A stretch of DNA of 64,000 bases, from assembly GCA_958296235.1 (NCBI GenBank), contig OY282457.1:3901338-3965337 (forward strand). Reading direction: 5' to 3'. The DNA is from an uncultured Candidatus Binatia bacterium. Its GTDB lineage: Bacteria; Desulfobacterota; Binatia; Bin18. Positions 39,438 through 47,848 of the stretch are shown piece after piece. Numbering within the stretch: position 1 is the first letter of the stretch; each line of letters opens with the position of its first letter. Position numbers and translations under genes: made by a program. The notes beneath the pieces are model-generated. The model ran no database searches. It was not told where the DNA came from and worked only from the letters and a program-made list of their open reading frames with translations.

Positions 39438-39848
39438 TTACTTCTTGAGCTGAAGCGAGATGGAGTTCATGCAATAGCGCTGCCCGGTTGGCGCTGGCCC
39501 ATCGTCAAAGACATGGCCGAGGTGGGCGTCACAGGTGTTGCACAGCACTTCGGTCCGGACCATGCCGTGGCTCTGGTCTGTTTCCAGGCGTACGCTGTCC
39601 GGCTGCGCCGGCTCCCAGAAGCTGGGCCAACCACTGCCCGATTCGTACTTGGTAGAGGAGTGAAACAGTTCGGTGCCGCAACACACGCACTGATAGATAC
39701 CCTCATCCTTGCAGGCGTTATATGCGCCCGAGAACGGTCGCTCGGTCGCCTTCATCCGACAGACGGCAAACTGCTCGGGGGTGAGCTGCGCGCGCCATTC
39801 CTCTTCGGTCTTCTCGACTTTACTGCCCATCTCGACTTTACTGCCCAT
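39438..39848 (-). CDS. msrB: Peptide-methionine (R)-S-oxide reductase
   Basis: The 136-residue enzyme has zinc-binding pairs CVCCG and [37 protein letters not shown] and the catalytic Cys in RYCMNS. It reduces methionine-R-sulfoxide in proteins. The start region is an 18-bp tandem duplication that copies the start codon (MGSKVE twice), so either ATG 39848 or 39830 could be used. It is divergent from the LLM gene. Confidence 0.95.
   Translation of the reverse strand: MGSKVEMGSKVEKTEEEWRAQLTPEQFAVCRMKATERPFSGAYNACKDEGIYQCVCCGTELFHSSTKYESGSGWPSFWEPAQPDSVRLETDQSHGMVRTEVLCNTCDAHLGHVFDDGPAPTGQRYCMNSISLQLKK
39813..39848. repeat. 18-bp tandem duplication covering the msrB start
   Basis: Two identical 18-bp units, 39813-39830 and 39831-39848, each containing the start codon and the next five codons of msrB. 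Identity implies a recent event. Confidence 0.9.
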
Positions 39849-39948
39849 AGTGTCTACTCCCTGGTTGGTCTGTACTCTTTGCTCCCGTCTGATAGCTTCA
39901 CCTGTATATCGCGAGAAGCGCCCGTCGGAAAGAGTGCGGAGGAGCAGC

Positions 39949-40872
39949 ATGAGTGGAGTAAAAATCGGTATCGGCTTTGGACAGTGGAAGTATGGCTTAC
40001 CCGACCCCGAACTCCTGTGCAGCAGCGCAGCAGCGGCAGAGGCCGCCGGGCTTGATTCGTTATGGTTGTCCGACCATATTGTGACCCTTAACCCCACGCT
40101 GGACATCTCCTGTTTGTTCGCCATGATCGCTGGCCGCACCACCCGCCTGAAAATGGGACCGAGCGTTTTTACCCTGCCGGCGCGCCATCCGGTCCAGGTA
40201 GCAAAGACCTATGCTACCCTCGACTATCTTTCAAACGGACGGATGATTATGGCCGTCGGAAGCGGCAACGATCCGCGCGATTTGGTTGCGTGTGGGGTGC
40301 CTCCTCAAGCCCGTGGCCGCCGCCTTGAGGAAGGGATTGAGATTCTGCGCAAGCTGTGGACCGAATCGCACGTCACGCATCATGGTGAGTTCTACCATTT
40401 TGAGGATGTGACGCTTGAGCCCAAACCGAAGCAGGGGGCGCTTGATATCTGGATTGGCGGCAAGAGTGATGCGATTCTCAAACGCGTCGTTCGTCTCGGG
40501 GACGGCTGGTTCCCCGCATTGACCTCACCCGTCGAGTTTCAGCGCGATATGGAAAAGCTCAAGGTGTATGGGGAGGAGTATGGACGGACGATTGATCCGC
40601 GTGAGGCCGGGGTGCTGCTCTTCACTCATGTGTGCGACGACCGGGCCGCGGCCATGAAAACGGTTGAGCCGTTTTTCCACGGCCTGCGGGTCGACCCGCA
40701 GGCCATCATGCGGCGTTCGCTGATCGGCTCAGCCCAGGAGTGCGTAGAGCAGATCGAGCGCTTTGTTGAAGTCGGTTGCGATAAATTTGTGCTCCGGCCT
40801 ATCTGCCCGCCGGCTGATATCCCGTCTCAGCTTGAACACTATGGACAAGACATCCTCCCCCATTTTGTGTAG
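39949..40872 (+). CDS. LLM-class F420/flavin-dependent oxidoreductase
   Basis: The 307-residue TIM-barrel protein starts at ATG 39949 after ggaggag. It has the luciferase-like features [49 protein letters not shown], the [12 protein letters not shown] helix and [23 protein letters not shown]. The sequence resembles F420-dependent members (methylene-tetrahydromethanopterin-reductase-like). NpdG at 28.4-29.0 kb could regenerate F420H2. The substrate is unknown. Confidence 0.87.
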   Translation: MSGVKIGIGFGQWKYGLPDPELLCSSAAAAEAAGLDSLWLSDHIVTLNPTLDISCLFAMIAGRTTRLKMGPSVFTLPARHPVQVAKTYATLDYLSNGRMIMAVGSGNDPRDLVACGVPPQARGRRLEEGIEILRKLWTESHVTHHGEFYHFEDVTLEPKPKQGALDIWIGGKSDAILKRVVRLGDGWFPALTSPVEFQRDMEKLKVYGEEYGRTIDPREAGVLLFTHVCDDRAAAMKTVEPFFHGLRVDPQAIMRRSLIGSAQECVEQIERFVEVGCDKFVLRPICPPADIPSQLEHYGQDILPHFV

Positions 40873-40902
40873 CGGCCAACGGAATCAAGGGGTTGCCGGG
40901 GT

Positions 40903-41955
40903 ATGATTAAGGCCAGGTCTGAAGTCGAACAGCTTGAGCCCTATGCTGCTCCGCTTGAAGGGCGGCGGCCCATGCTGCGCCTCGATTTTAATGAAAACAC
41001 GGTCGGCCCGAGCCCGAAAGTCGTTGAGGCTATTCGTCGCCTGCCGCCCAATGCCTACGCGACCTATCCGGAATATGCCGGCCTGAATGAAGCGTATGCA
41101 GCGTCCATCAACGTCCCGGCCCGATACGTGGAAGCCTTTAACGGGGTGGATGCGGCAATTCACACCATTTTTGATGTCTACGGCGAAAAGAAGAGTACCT
41201 TTCTGACAACCGCGCCGACCTTTGGCTATTACAAGCCGTGCGCCCTCCAGCACGGCATGCAACAGGATGAGGTATTGTATCCCGATGACTTGAGTTTCCC
41301 GCTTGAGTCCATGCGCGAACGGCTCAGGCGTACGCCTCGGCTCTGTTTTATCTGCAATCCCAATAATCCGACCGGCACGCTGCTCGAACCGCAGCTCTTG
41401 CTGGAGTTGGCCCGCGCCGCGCCCGATACCCTGGTTGTGGTGGACGAGTTATATGCGGATTTCACCAAGAAGTCGGTCCTGCCGGCCGGCCTTGAACTGG
41501 ACAACGTCGTGGTGCTTCGGTCCCTGTCCAAGTCTGCCGGCCTTGCCGCGTTGCGCTTAGGCTTTGCTATTGGTCAGCCTGAGGTGGTGAGCCGGCTCAG
41601 GCGCGTCACCGGCCCCTATGATGTTAACGCCTTTGCGGTGATTGCCGGAAAAGCCGCTCTCGCTGACCGCGCCTATGTCGAACAGTACGTCCGGCAGGTC
41701 CAGGCCGCCAGGGAATGGGTGACGCAGCAGCTCCGGCGTTTGGGTGTGCGATATTTTGGACAAGGCGGCAACTATCTGCTCGTCTGGCCGCCGCGAGCGT
41801 GCGAGGTGGTTGAAAGCGCGCTACGCGAGAAAGGCATTCTGGTCCGCAATATGCGGGGCAAGCTCGTGATTGACGGCAGCTTTCGGCTGAGTCTGGGTAC
41901 GCTCGAACAGATGCAGCGGTTCATGCAGGCGTTTGCCGAGGTCATCGAGTCGTAG
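40903..41955 (+). CDS. Histidinol-phosphate aminotransferase-like PLP enzyme
   Basis: The 350-residue fold-type I aminotransferase has LDFNENTVGPSPKVVEAI, FICNPNNPTGTLLE, VVVDELYADF and the PLP-lysine segment SLSKSAGLAALRLGFAIG, as in HisC and related enzymes. It stands outside any his operon, so a broader role (aromatic amino acid or other amine transfer) is equally likely. Confidence 0.85.
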   Translation: MIKARSEVEQLEPYAAPLEGRRPMLRLDFNENTVGPSPKVVEAIRRLPPNAYATYPEYAGLNEAYAASINVPARYVEAFNGVDAAIHTIFDVYGEKKSTFLTTAPTFGYYKPCALQHGMQQDEVLYPDDLSFPLESMRERLRRTPRLCFICNPNNPTGTLLEPQLLLELARAAPDTLVVVDELYADFTKKSVLPAGLELDNVVVLRSLSKSAGLAALRLGFAIGQPEVVSRLRRVTGPYDVNAFAVIAGKAALADRAYVEQYVRQVQAAREWVTQQLRRLGVRYFGQGGNYLLVWPPRACEVVESALREKGILVRNMRGKLVIDGSFRLSLGTLEQMQRFMQAFAEVIES

Positions 41956-42110
41956 CGTGAGAAAAACGCCCTGAATACCCTCGCCGTTCTGATAGAGACC
42001 CTGTTGGAAGATAGGCTCGATTGCTGGACAGGGAGGCTTGACGCAGGCCCGTGGTCTTTCTAGGGTCACTATGTAAAGAGGGATGTGCGCAATACGGAGA
42101 GGAGCCACGT

Positions 42111-42734
42111 ATGACTATCAAGAGAAAACTGTTCGACTACCTGCCTTGACCGTTCGCTATGAGAACAAGGATTGTTCTCAAAGAAAAAGCGCTCGACTTT
42201 GATCGCATTCTGATAGACCTGCCGAGCAAAGAACAAAAGGAACCGTGGTTTCTTTCGATTAACCCGTACGGGAAAGTGCCGGTGCTTGTAGAAGAAGGGG
42301 CCTGGGTCTATGAGTCGGCTATCTGTAACGAGTATCTGGAAGACCAATACCCCACGCCGGCGCTCTCCCCGTCGGCGCCGGCCGCCAAGGCTGAAATGCG
42401 GCTCCTCATCGAACTGTGTAATAGCCAGTTCGTGCCGCCGATCATTCGTCTGCTCTACACCAGCCGTAAGCCCAAAGCGGAGCAGGACCCGGCCCGCATG
42501 GCCCGGAATACGGACCAGCTCAACACGCTCTTTCCGCAACTCGAAGAACGACTCCGGCATCAAGACTATCTCCTGGGCGACTATAGCCTGGCTGATCTCA
42601 CCTTTTCCCCGTTTCTTGGGTTGTGCGACAAATTAGGTATCGACCTCAGTCCATTTCCACACGTGGCGGCCTGGGCTGAGCGGCTGAAAAGCCGGCCGAG
42701 TTACGAAGAGGTCCGAATTGGCCTGACCGGTTAG
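42111..42734 (+). CDS. Glutathione S-transferase with in-frame UGA at the catalytic position (likely selenoprotein)
   Basis: Read from ATG 42111, directly behind a strong ggagaggag, the frame runs through a UGA at 42147-42149 (codon 13) to 42734, giving 207 residues of normal GST length. The residues around the UGA are LFDYLP-UGA-PFAMRTRIVLKEKAL, which align with the CPFAxRTRLVL active site of omega-like GSTs, so the UGA replaces the catalytic Cys/Ser. The rest is canonical: NPYGKVPVLV cis-Pro loop, ESAICNEYLE, C-terminal helical domain with DYLLGDYSLADLTFSPFL. A stem-loop of bacterial SECIS form follows the UGA. A start at the internal ATG 42159 would have no ribosome-binding site and would lose strand 1 and the active site. 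A nonsense mutation or sequencing error (TCA to TGA) is the alternative. Confidence 0.7.
42147..42183 (+). promoter_or_regulatory. Candidate bacterial SECIS element (UGA plus stem-loop)
   Basis: After the UGA (42147-42149) come 18 nt, then the apical loop AGGAT (42168-42172), closed by an 8-bp perfect stem: TGAGAACA (42160-42167) with TGTTCTCA (42173-42180). Past one A-A mismatch the helix continues with two more pairs (42157-42158 with 42182-42183). The bacterial SECIS consensus, as I recall it, needs a loop 16-37 nt from UGA, a 4-16-bp upper stem and a G within the first two loop bases. All three are met. Confidence 0.65.
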
Positions 42735-42898
42735 CCGACTGTGCCCTCTTCATTCTCGGACGCCGCGCCTCGGGGGCAGTTGAGCAGCCGTCCCTGTGTC
42801 CGTGGAGGGGCGGTGCGAAGCCGGGTGATATTTTTTCTGCTGCTGCGCTGAGAGCAAGCGCTGCAAAAGCCGAGCAAACCTCGGAACACAGAGTCCGC

Positions 42899-44518
42899 AT
42901 GAAAAAACGGAGGAGCATCAGCATAGCGCCACGGCTGGTCTGGGGAGTCTGCCTGCCGCTGCTCTTTTGCCTTGCTCCTGCCTCTGCCCAGCCTGCCAAG
43001 GTTTTTGTGAATTCGGCCGTACTCGCTATAGGCGAACGGCCCGTTCTGCTGGACCTCAAAAGCCAGCGGATTATCAGTCATGGCGAGAATTTTGAGCCCG
43101 ACCTGAGCCCCCGCCCCGGAGCCGAGCCGCGGAAGGTGTCGGAATTTCGTTATGTGCTCTTCCGAGACCTGGAGAAAGGCCGCGTGCGCTATGAGTGGGA
43201 GCGCAGGCTGGTCTATCCCTTCCAGGAAACCTGGGCCTACACCGAAATCATGAACGGACTCGACGGAGCCATACTCGGCTGCGACGGCTTTGAGCGTCCC
43301 TGCCGCCGGGCGATGTCGGCCGCTCGTATTGCCGCCCGTCACAAAGAGCTGCGCCGTTCGCCCGTCTCCATCCTGATTCATGCGCTGAGTCGTTCGGACT
43401 CCTTTCTGCGTCTGATGGATCAAACGATTCATGGTCGCCGCCAGGTGGTTGTCTCGTTTAATGACAATACCCAACTTGTTCTGTTAGCCATAGACTCGGA
43501 AACGCGCCTGCTGACCAAGGTCGTCTTTGTTGAAGACGATCCTTTGTACGGCGATGTGCAGAACGAAGTGTTTTTTTCTGACTGGCGTCAAGTTGGCAAG
43601 CTGAAACTCCCGTTTGAACGAATCTATCGAGTCGACGGCCAGACCATCATGGTTGAACATGTTGACGTCATTCAGAATGATGTTGATCTTGTCCACGTGG
43701 ACTTTACCATTCCAGCAGACATCGAGCATCCAGAAGAGTGGGACGGAGCGCGCGGAGAACAGAGCTCTCACTGGGTGCTCCGTCAGATTGCTCAGGGCCG
43801 CCCGGTCGATACATCCGCTTCAACGCTCGCGTTGCGCGACCTTGCTCCAGGGGTGATGCATATTGTCGGGGGACGATATCAGAGCCTGGCGGTTGAGATG
43901 GGCGAGTACTTGATTGTGGTTGAGGCCCCTCAGGACGATGCGCACTCACGCGCGGCGCTGGATACCTTACGCCAGCGATTTCCAACCAAGCCGGTCCGGT
44001 TTGTCGTGAATACGCATTTTCATGGTGAGCACGCGGGCGGGCTGCGGACCTATGTGGCAGCCGATACGATTGTGGTGACGAGCGCGCTGAACGTGCCACT
44101 CTTCCAAGATGTCTTTCGCGCGCTGCATACCCAAGTCCCGGATAGCCTCCAGCGTCGCCCGAGAGTTGCTGTCATTGAAGCAGTCAGGAATGAACGCAAG
44201 TTTTTCGTTGATGAAAATCGGGTGGTTATTGTCTATCCGATTGAGACCGGGCATGTGGACGGCATGCTGCTCGTCTATCTGCCCGAGGAACGCTTGCTTT
44301 TTGTGGCTGATCTGTTTACGCCGGGAGCCGTCCGACAGGTTGCCGATTGGTCTCGGGACCTCCTCAACGCCATTGAGAGTTACGACCTCACGGTCGAGAG
44401 CATTGTCGGCAGCCGGGGAGGAGTCGGAACGCTGGACGAGTTGCGCCGCGTTGTGCGGGACCAGAAGAGGCAGAGCCAGGAACGGGCGCCGTTGCGAGCT
44501 ACAGAACGTGTCAGTTGA
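42899..44518 (+). CDS. Secreted metallo-beta-lactamase-fold protein with extra N-terminal domain
   Basis: The 539-residue protein has a signal peptide (MKKRRSISIAPRLVWGVCLPLLFCLAPASAQ). An N-terminal domain of about 270 residues resembles no family I can name. A C-terminal MBL fold has the metal motif THFHGEHAGG (HxHxEH rather than the common HxHxDH), IVYPIETGHVDGMLLVYLPEERLLFVADLF. It is probably periplasmic. The substitution of Glu for Asp in the metal motif is noteworthy. A downstream secreted protein begins 57 bp after its stop. Confidence 0.8.
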   Translation: MKKRRSISIAPRLVWGVCLPLLFCLAPASAQPAKVFVNSAVLAIGERPVLLDLKSQRIISHGENFEPDLSPRPGAEPRKVSEFRYVLFRDLEKGRVRYEWERRLVYPFQETWAYTEIMNGLDGAILGCDGFERPCRRAMSAARIAARHKELRRSPVSILIHALSRSDSFLRLMDQTIHGRRQVVVSFNDNTQLVLLAIDSETRLLTKVVFVEDDPLYGDVQNEVFFSDWRQVGKLKLPFERIYRVDGQTIMVEHVDVIQNDVDLVHVDFTIPADIEHPEEWDGARGEQSSHWVLRQIAQGRPVDTSASTLALRDLAPGVMHIVGGRYQSLAVEMGEYLIVVEAPQDDAHSRAALDTLRQRFPTKPVRFVVNTHFHGEHAGGLRTYVAADTIVVTSALNVPLFQDVFRALHTQVPDSLQRRPRVAVIEAVRNERKFFVDENRVVIVYPIETGHVDGMLLVYLPEERLLFVADLFTPGAVRQVADWSRDLLNAIESYDLTVESIVGSRGGVGTLDELRRVVRDQKRQSQERAPLRATERVS

Positions 44519-44574
44519 GCGCAACTATTTCAGATCGGCAATGCCCCGACTGCATGCGCTGGGTATTCGAGAAG

Positions 44575-45822
44575 ATGAGTACTCATATAAAGTGGATTAG
44601 TATAATCGTCGTTTTGATTAGCGGTAGTGACGGCTGGGCGCAGCTGGCCCCTCGCAGCGCGTTCCTTGTCCCCATGCAGGAAGACGGCCTGACATTGCCG
44701 CCGGCGCTCGAACTTAAGCAAAAACAGTGGTTAAAGGATCAACTCGCCCCCCAGCCAGGCGATGAGCAAACAATTGCCATCGTAGGCGACGAGGAAGTGC
44801 CTCATGGGCTCGTTCGCAGTCAGGCAGATGAAGAGTGTCAGAGCGTCCTGACGTGCGTCGAGGACGTAGGGGCAGACTACGGGTTTGCGGCAGACATCGA
44901 TGTCTATGAAACGCCGCCCCCCGCCCCGGCGTATTTCACGGCTGGCCACCGCCCGCCGTCGGTCGGGACGGCGATAGTAGCGGCGCTGAGCGCCGAGGTC
45001 CGGCCGACCCGCAAAGTAGCCTGGCAATGGCAGCGGTGTACCAACGCTGCGGGGACGACCGGGTGCGTGTCCCTCACCTCAAGGTCTCCGAAATATCTAT
45101 ACATGCCGGTGGCGGACGATGTCGGGCACTACCTGCGGGCGGCAACGGGCTGTACGCATGCGGCGTGCGGGGCGGCCCAGCAGGCGGTGGTCGTGTCAGA
45201 GCGAGTGCACCCCGGAACCCTGCTCGTGCTCGGGCATGCAGACTATTGCAAGCGGCACGGGCCCTGTTTCGTCGGGGACGGGGACTGCGACACGAACAGC
45301 GAATGCCAGAGCGGGCTGACGTGTGTGGGCGATGTGGGGGTACGCTATGGGTTTGGCGCGGATATCGATGTCTGCGAAGCCGCCCTCACTCCGCCGGAGC
45401 AGAGCCGGCCCTTAAACAACCACTCGCTACGAGTAGGACAGGGCTTCACCTATGACTTCAGTGCCGTATGGACCGGCGAGACGAGCTTTACCGTGGTCAG
45501 TAGCAATCCGCGGTTTTTCCCGATCACCAAGCTGTCCAGGTTTGGGCACTACCGGGGAGATGCGCGGGCAGTGGGCAGTGCCACCGTGACGGTGACGGCC
45601 ACGAATGCAGCGGGCAGTGACGATGATAGCTTCAGGATGACGGTCCAGAGAGCGCCGATGACTGTGGGACACGCTGACTACTGTCGGGATCAGGGGCCGT
45701 GCAGTGCCGGGCAAGGGGGCTGTGACCGTAACCGTGAATGTCAGAGCGGGCTGAGGTGTGTCAACGATGTAGGGGCGCGCTACGGCTTTTACTACTTGCG
45801 AGCCACCGAAGATGCCAGTTGA
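44575..45822 (+). CDS. Secreted modular protein with Cys-rich repeats and Ig-like domains
   Basis: The start is ATG 44575, giving a signal peptide (MSTHIKWISIIVVLISGSDGWAQ). It has three Cys-rich modules of the pattern C..GPC..G.G.CD.N.ECQSGL.CV.DVG.RYGF...DVCE. The first is degenerate, the second (about 45236-45380) is complete, and the third (about 45667-45800) is cut short. Between them lie a domain with AWQWQRC...YMPVADDVGHYLRAA, typical of an Ig-like repeat, and a second Ig/cadherin-like domain (GQGFTYDFSAVWTGETSF ... VTVTATNAAGSDD). The modules resemble Dickkopf-N/EB-type disulfide modules. The protein is likely secreted or surface-bound. The gene ends 11 bp inside tadA. Confidence 0.65.
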   Translation: MSTHIKWISIIVVLISGSDGWAQLAPRSAFLVPMQEDGLTLPPALELKQKQWLKDQLAPQPGDEQTIAIVGDEEVPHGLVRSQADEECQSVLTCVEDVGADYGFAADIDVYETPPPAPAYFTAGHRPPSVGTAIVAALSAEVRPTRKVAWQWQRCTNAAGTTGCVSLTSRSPKYLYMPVADDVGHYLRAATGCTHAACGAAQQAVVVSERVHPGTLLVLGHADYCKRHGPCFVGDGDCDTNSECQSGLTCVGDVGVRYGFGADIDVCEAALTPPEQSRPLNNHSLRVGQGFTYDFSAVWTGETSFTVVSSNPRFFPITKLSRFGHYRGDARAVGSATVTVTATNAAGSDDDSFRMTVQRAPMTVGHADYCRDQGPCSAGQGGCDRNRECQSGLRCVNDVGARYGFYYLRATEDAS

Positions 45823-46327
45823 AAACGATGCCCCCAGAACGGACCGACAAGCGGAACAAGACAGGGCCTGGATGCAAGCCGCCCTGGCCGAAGCCGCCCT
45901 GGCCGAAGCTGCCGACGAGGTCCCGATTGGTGCGGTCGTCGTCCTGGAAGAGCAAATCATCGGCAGGGGCCACAATAGGCCGGTTGCAACCAGCGACCCG
46001 ACGGCTCACGCGGAAATCCAGGCCGTGCGACACGCCGCGCAGCAGTTCAAGAATTACCGGCTGGTAAACGCGGCGCTGTATACAACAGTAGAGCCCTGTC
46101 TCATGTGTATGGGAGCGTTAGTGTACGCACGGGTCAAACGCCTCGTCTTTGGCTGTTTTGACCCCAAGGCTGGCGCCGCGGGGTCGCTGTATAATATTGC
46201 CTTGGATACCCGTCTGAATCATCGCCTGGACGTCACGAGTGGGGTTTGTGAAGAGGAGTGTCGAATGTTGCTCCAACGCTTCTTCCGAGAGAAACGGTTT
46301 CGTCACAAGAAAGAGCCGACGGACTGA
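45812..46327 (+). CDS. tadA: tRNA-specific adenosine deaminase
   Basis: The 171-residue deaminase has the zinc/catalytic signature TAHAEIQAV (His66, Glu68) and TTVEPCLMCMGA (Cys96, Cys99). It converts A34 to inosine in tRNA-Arg(ACG). Its start overlaps the end of the preceding secreted-protein gene by 11 bp and lacks a clear Shine-Dalgarno. The N-terminus contains a 15-bp tandem duplication (45878-45892 and 45893-45907) that doubles AALAE. A tRNA-Ser gene follows. Confidence 0.95.
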   Translation: MPVENDAPRTDRQAEQDRAWMQAALAEAALAEAADEVPIGAVVVLEEQIIGRGHNRPVATSDPTAHAEIQAVRHAAQQFKNYRLVNAALYTTVEPCLMCMGALVYARVKRLVFGCFDPKAGAAGSLYNIALDTRLNHRLDVTSGVCEEECRMLLQRFFREKRFRHKKEPTD

Positions 46328-46387
46328 CCCGTCTTTGCGCTTGTCTGGAAATCGCCTATAGTAAGGGGCGAGTTTCGCGAAGGAGTC

Positions 46388-46477
46388 GGAGAGGTGGCAG
46401 AGTCCGGTTGATTGCGCACGACTCGAAATCGTGTATACCTTCGGGTATCGGGGGTTCGAATCCCCCCCTCTCCGCCA
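46388..46477 (+). tRNA. tRNA-Ser (anticodon CGA)
   Basis: A 90-nt class II tRNA. Acceptor arms GGAGAGG (46388-46394) and CCTCTCC (46467-46473) pair, followed by discriminator G and encoded CCA (46475-46477). The anticodon loop CTCGAAA (46422-46428) gives anticodon CGA at 46424-46426, reading UCG. It has a long variable arm (TATACC TTC GGGTAT) and T-loop GGTTCGAATCC. The long variable arm is diagnostic of tRNA-Ser. Confidence 0.97.
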
Positions 46478-46567
46478 CATCGGTACACTGGAAAATTTCT
46501 CTACTTTTGACGGCTTACGCACTAGGAAGAACGCGACTCAACACGGCAGACGACAGGGAAAAGAAGG

Positions 46568-47848
46568 ATGGATATCGGACTTGGTATTGCCCTGCTGGCA
46601 GGTTTTCTGTCTTTTGCCTCGCCGTGTGTCCTGCCCATTGTGCCCGGCTATTTGACCTTTATTACCGGGATGAGTTTCGAGCAACTCACCGCCCGGCAGC
46701 GCTCGGCACAGCTGATGACCAGTGCGCTGCTCAAGAGCATCCCCTTTGTATGTGGCTTCTCCCTGGTGTTTATTGCCCTTGGCGCTTCGGCCTCTGCGGT
46801 GAGTGGGCTGCTCAGATCAAACCTGGATATCCTCAAAGGCATCGCCGGCCTTGGCATTATGGTCCTGGGACTGCACCTGGCCGGGGTATTGCCCATCCCG
46901 GCCTTATTCCGGGAGCGGCGCTTTTCCAAAGAGCCGGCGGAGCCCGGTATGATCCGGGCTTTTGTGGCCGGACTGTTTTTTGCCTTTGGCTGGACGCCGT
47001 GTGTTGGCCCGATTCTGGCCGGTATCCTGGCGATAGCCGCCACGACCGAAACGCTCAGTCATGGGGTCCTCCTGCTGGCGGTGTATTCGCTTGGTCTCGG
47101 CATCCCGTTTATGCTCTCGGCTGCCTTCCTGAACGGCTTTCTGTCGCTCTTCCAGGGAATGAAAGGCTATCTGCGGCAAATGGAAGTGGCGGCGGGCATG
47201 TTGCTCGTCCTGGTCGGCTTGCTCATCTTTACCGATAAGCTCGCCTGGGTTTCGTCGCGGCTGACTTTTTTGAACCCGGAAGCCCTCCTCGTCAGCGAGA
47301 GCCAAGAAGCCGGCGGCGCCCCTGGTGCGTCTGACCTGCTATCGGTGCGGAATAGATACGGCGACTATAATTTCACCCTGACGACCATTGATGGCGACCG
47401 GGTGAGTTTGTCCGACTATGAGGGAAAAGTAGTCCTGGTCAACTTCTGGGCGACCTGGTGCGGCCCATGCGTCATAGAAACGCCGGCTCTGGTCCGCATG
47501 TATCACAAGTATAAACGCCAGGGATTTGCCGTTATCGGGGTTGCCTTGCAGAGTGAAGAAGACGGGGTGCGGGACTTTGTCCAGAAATACAATATCCCGT
47601 ACGCCATCGGTCGCGACCTGTCGGACGAGATTGGTCTGCGCTATCAGGTGTTTGCCTTGCCCAGCAGTTTCCTCTTTGCCCCTGACGGCACGGTGCAGCG
47701 CGCGTTTACCGGCTATGTCGCCGAAGACGTCCTGGACCGCGAACTCGAACAGACTTTTCAGACCAATCCGGCTCTACAGCAGACTCCTCAGATTGAAGCG
47801 ATTGTCTATCCGCTGGCTGCTCTGGACACGGAAGAGGGGAGCTCATGA
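46568..47848 (+). CDS. CcdA-type transmembrane electron carrier fused to a TlpA/ResA-like thioredoxin
   Basis: The 426-residue protein has an N-terminal part of about 240 residues with six membrane segments and the two CcdA cysteine motifs (ASPCVLPIVPGY and FGWTPCVGPILAG). The C-terminal part (about 265-420) is a TlpA/ResA thioredoxin with NFWATWCGPCVIETPAL and a cis-Pro FALPSSFLF. The fusion should pass electrons from cytoplasmic thioredoxin through CcdA to its own extracytoplasmic thioredoxin domain, for cytochrome c maturation or secreted-protein reduction. It overlaps the next gene by 4 bp (ATGA). Confidence 0.92.
   Translation: MDIGLGIALLAGFLSFASPCVLPIVPGYLTFITGMSFEQLTARQRSAQLMTSALLKSIPFVCGFSLVFIALGASASAVSGLLRSNLDILKGIAGLGIMVLGLHLAGVLPIPALFRERRFSKEPAEPGMIRAFVAGLFFAFGWTPCVGPILAGILAIAATTETLSHGVLLLAVYSLGLGIPFMLSAAFLNGFLSLFQGMKGYLRQMEVAAGMLLVLVGLLIFTDKLAWVSSRLTFLNPEALLVSESQEAGGAPGASDLLSVRNRYGDYNFTLTTIDGDRVSLSDYEGKVVLVNFWATWCGPCVIETPALVRMYHKYKRQGFAVIGVALQSEEDGVRDFVQKYNIPYAIGRDLSDEIGLRYQVFALPSSFLFAPDGTVQRAFTGYVAEDVLDRELEQTFQTNPALQQTPQIEAIVYPLAALDTEEGSS

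Noticed and set aside
42159..42734. GST starting at the internal ATG 42159
   Set aside because: No ribosome-binding site, and the product would lack the first strand and active-site residue of the thioredoxin fold.
46388..46477. tRNA-Ser as an integration (att) site
   Set aside because: No integrase and no repeat of the tRNA 3' end are seen in the flanking sequence.
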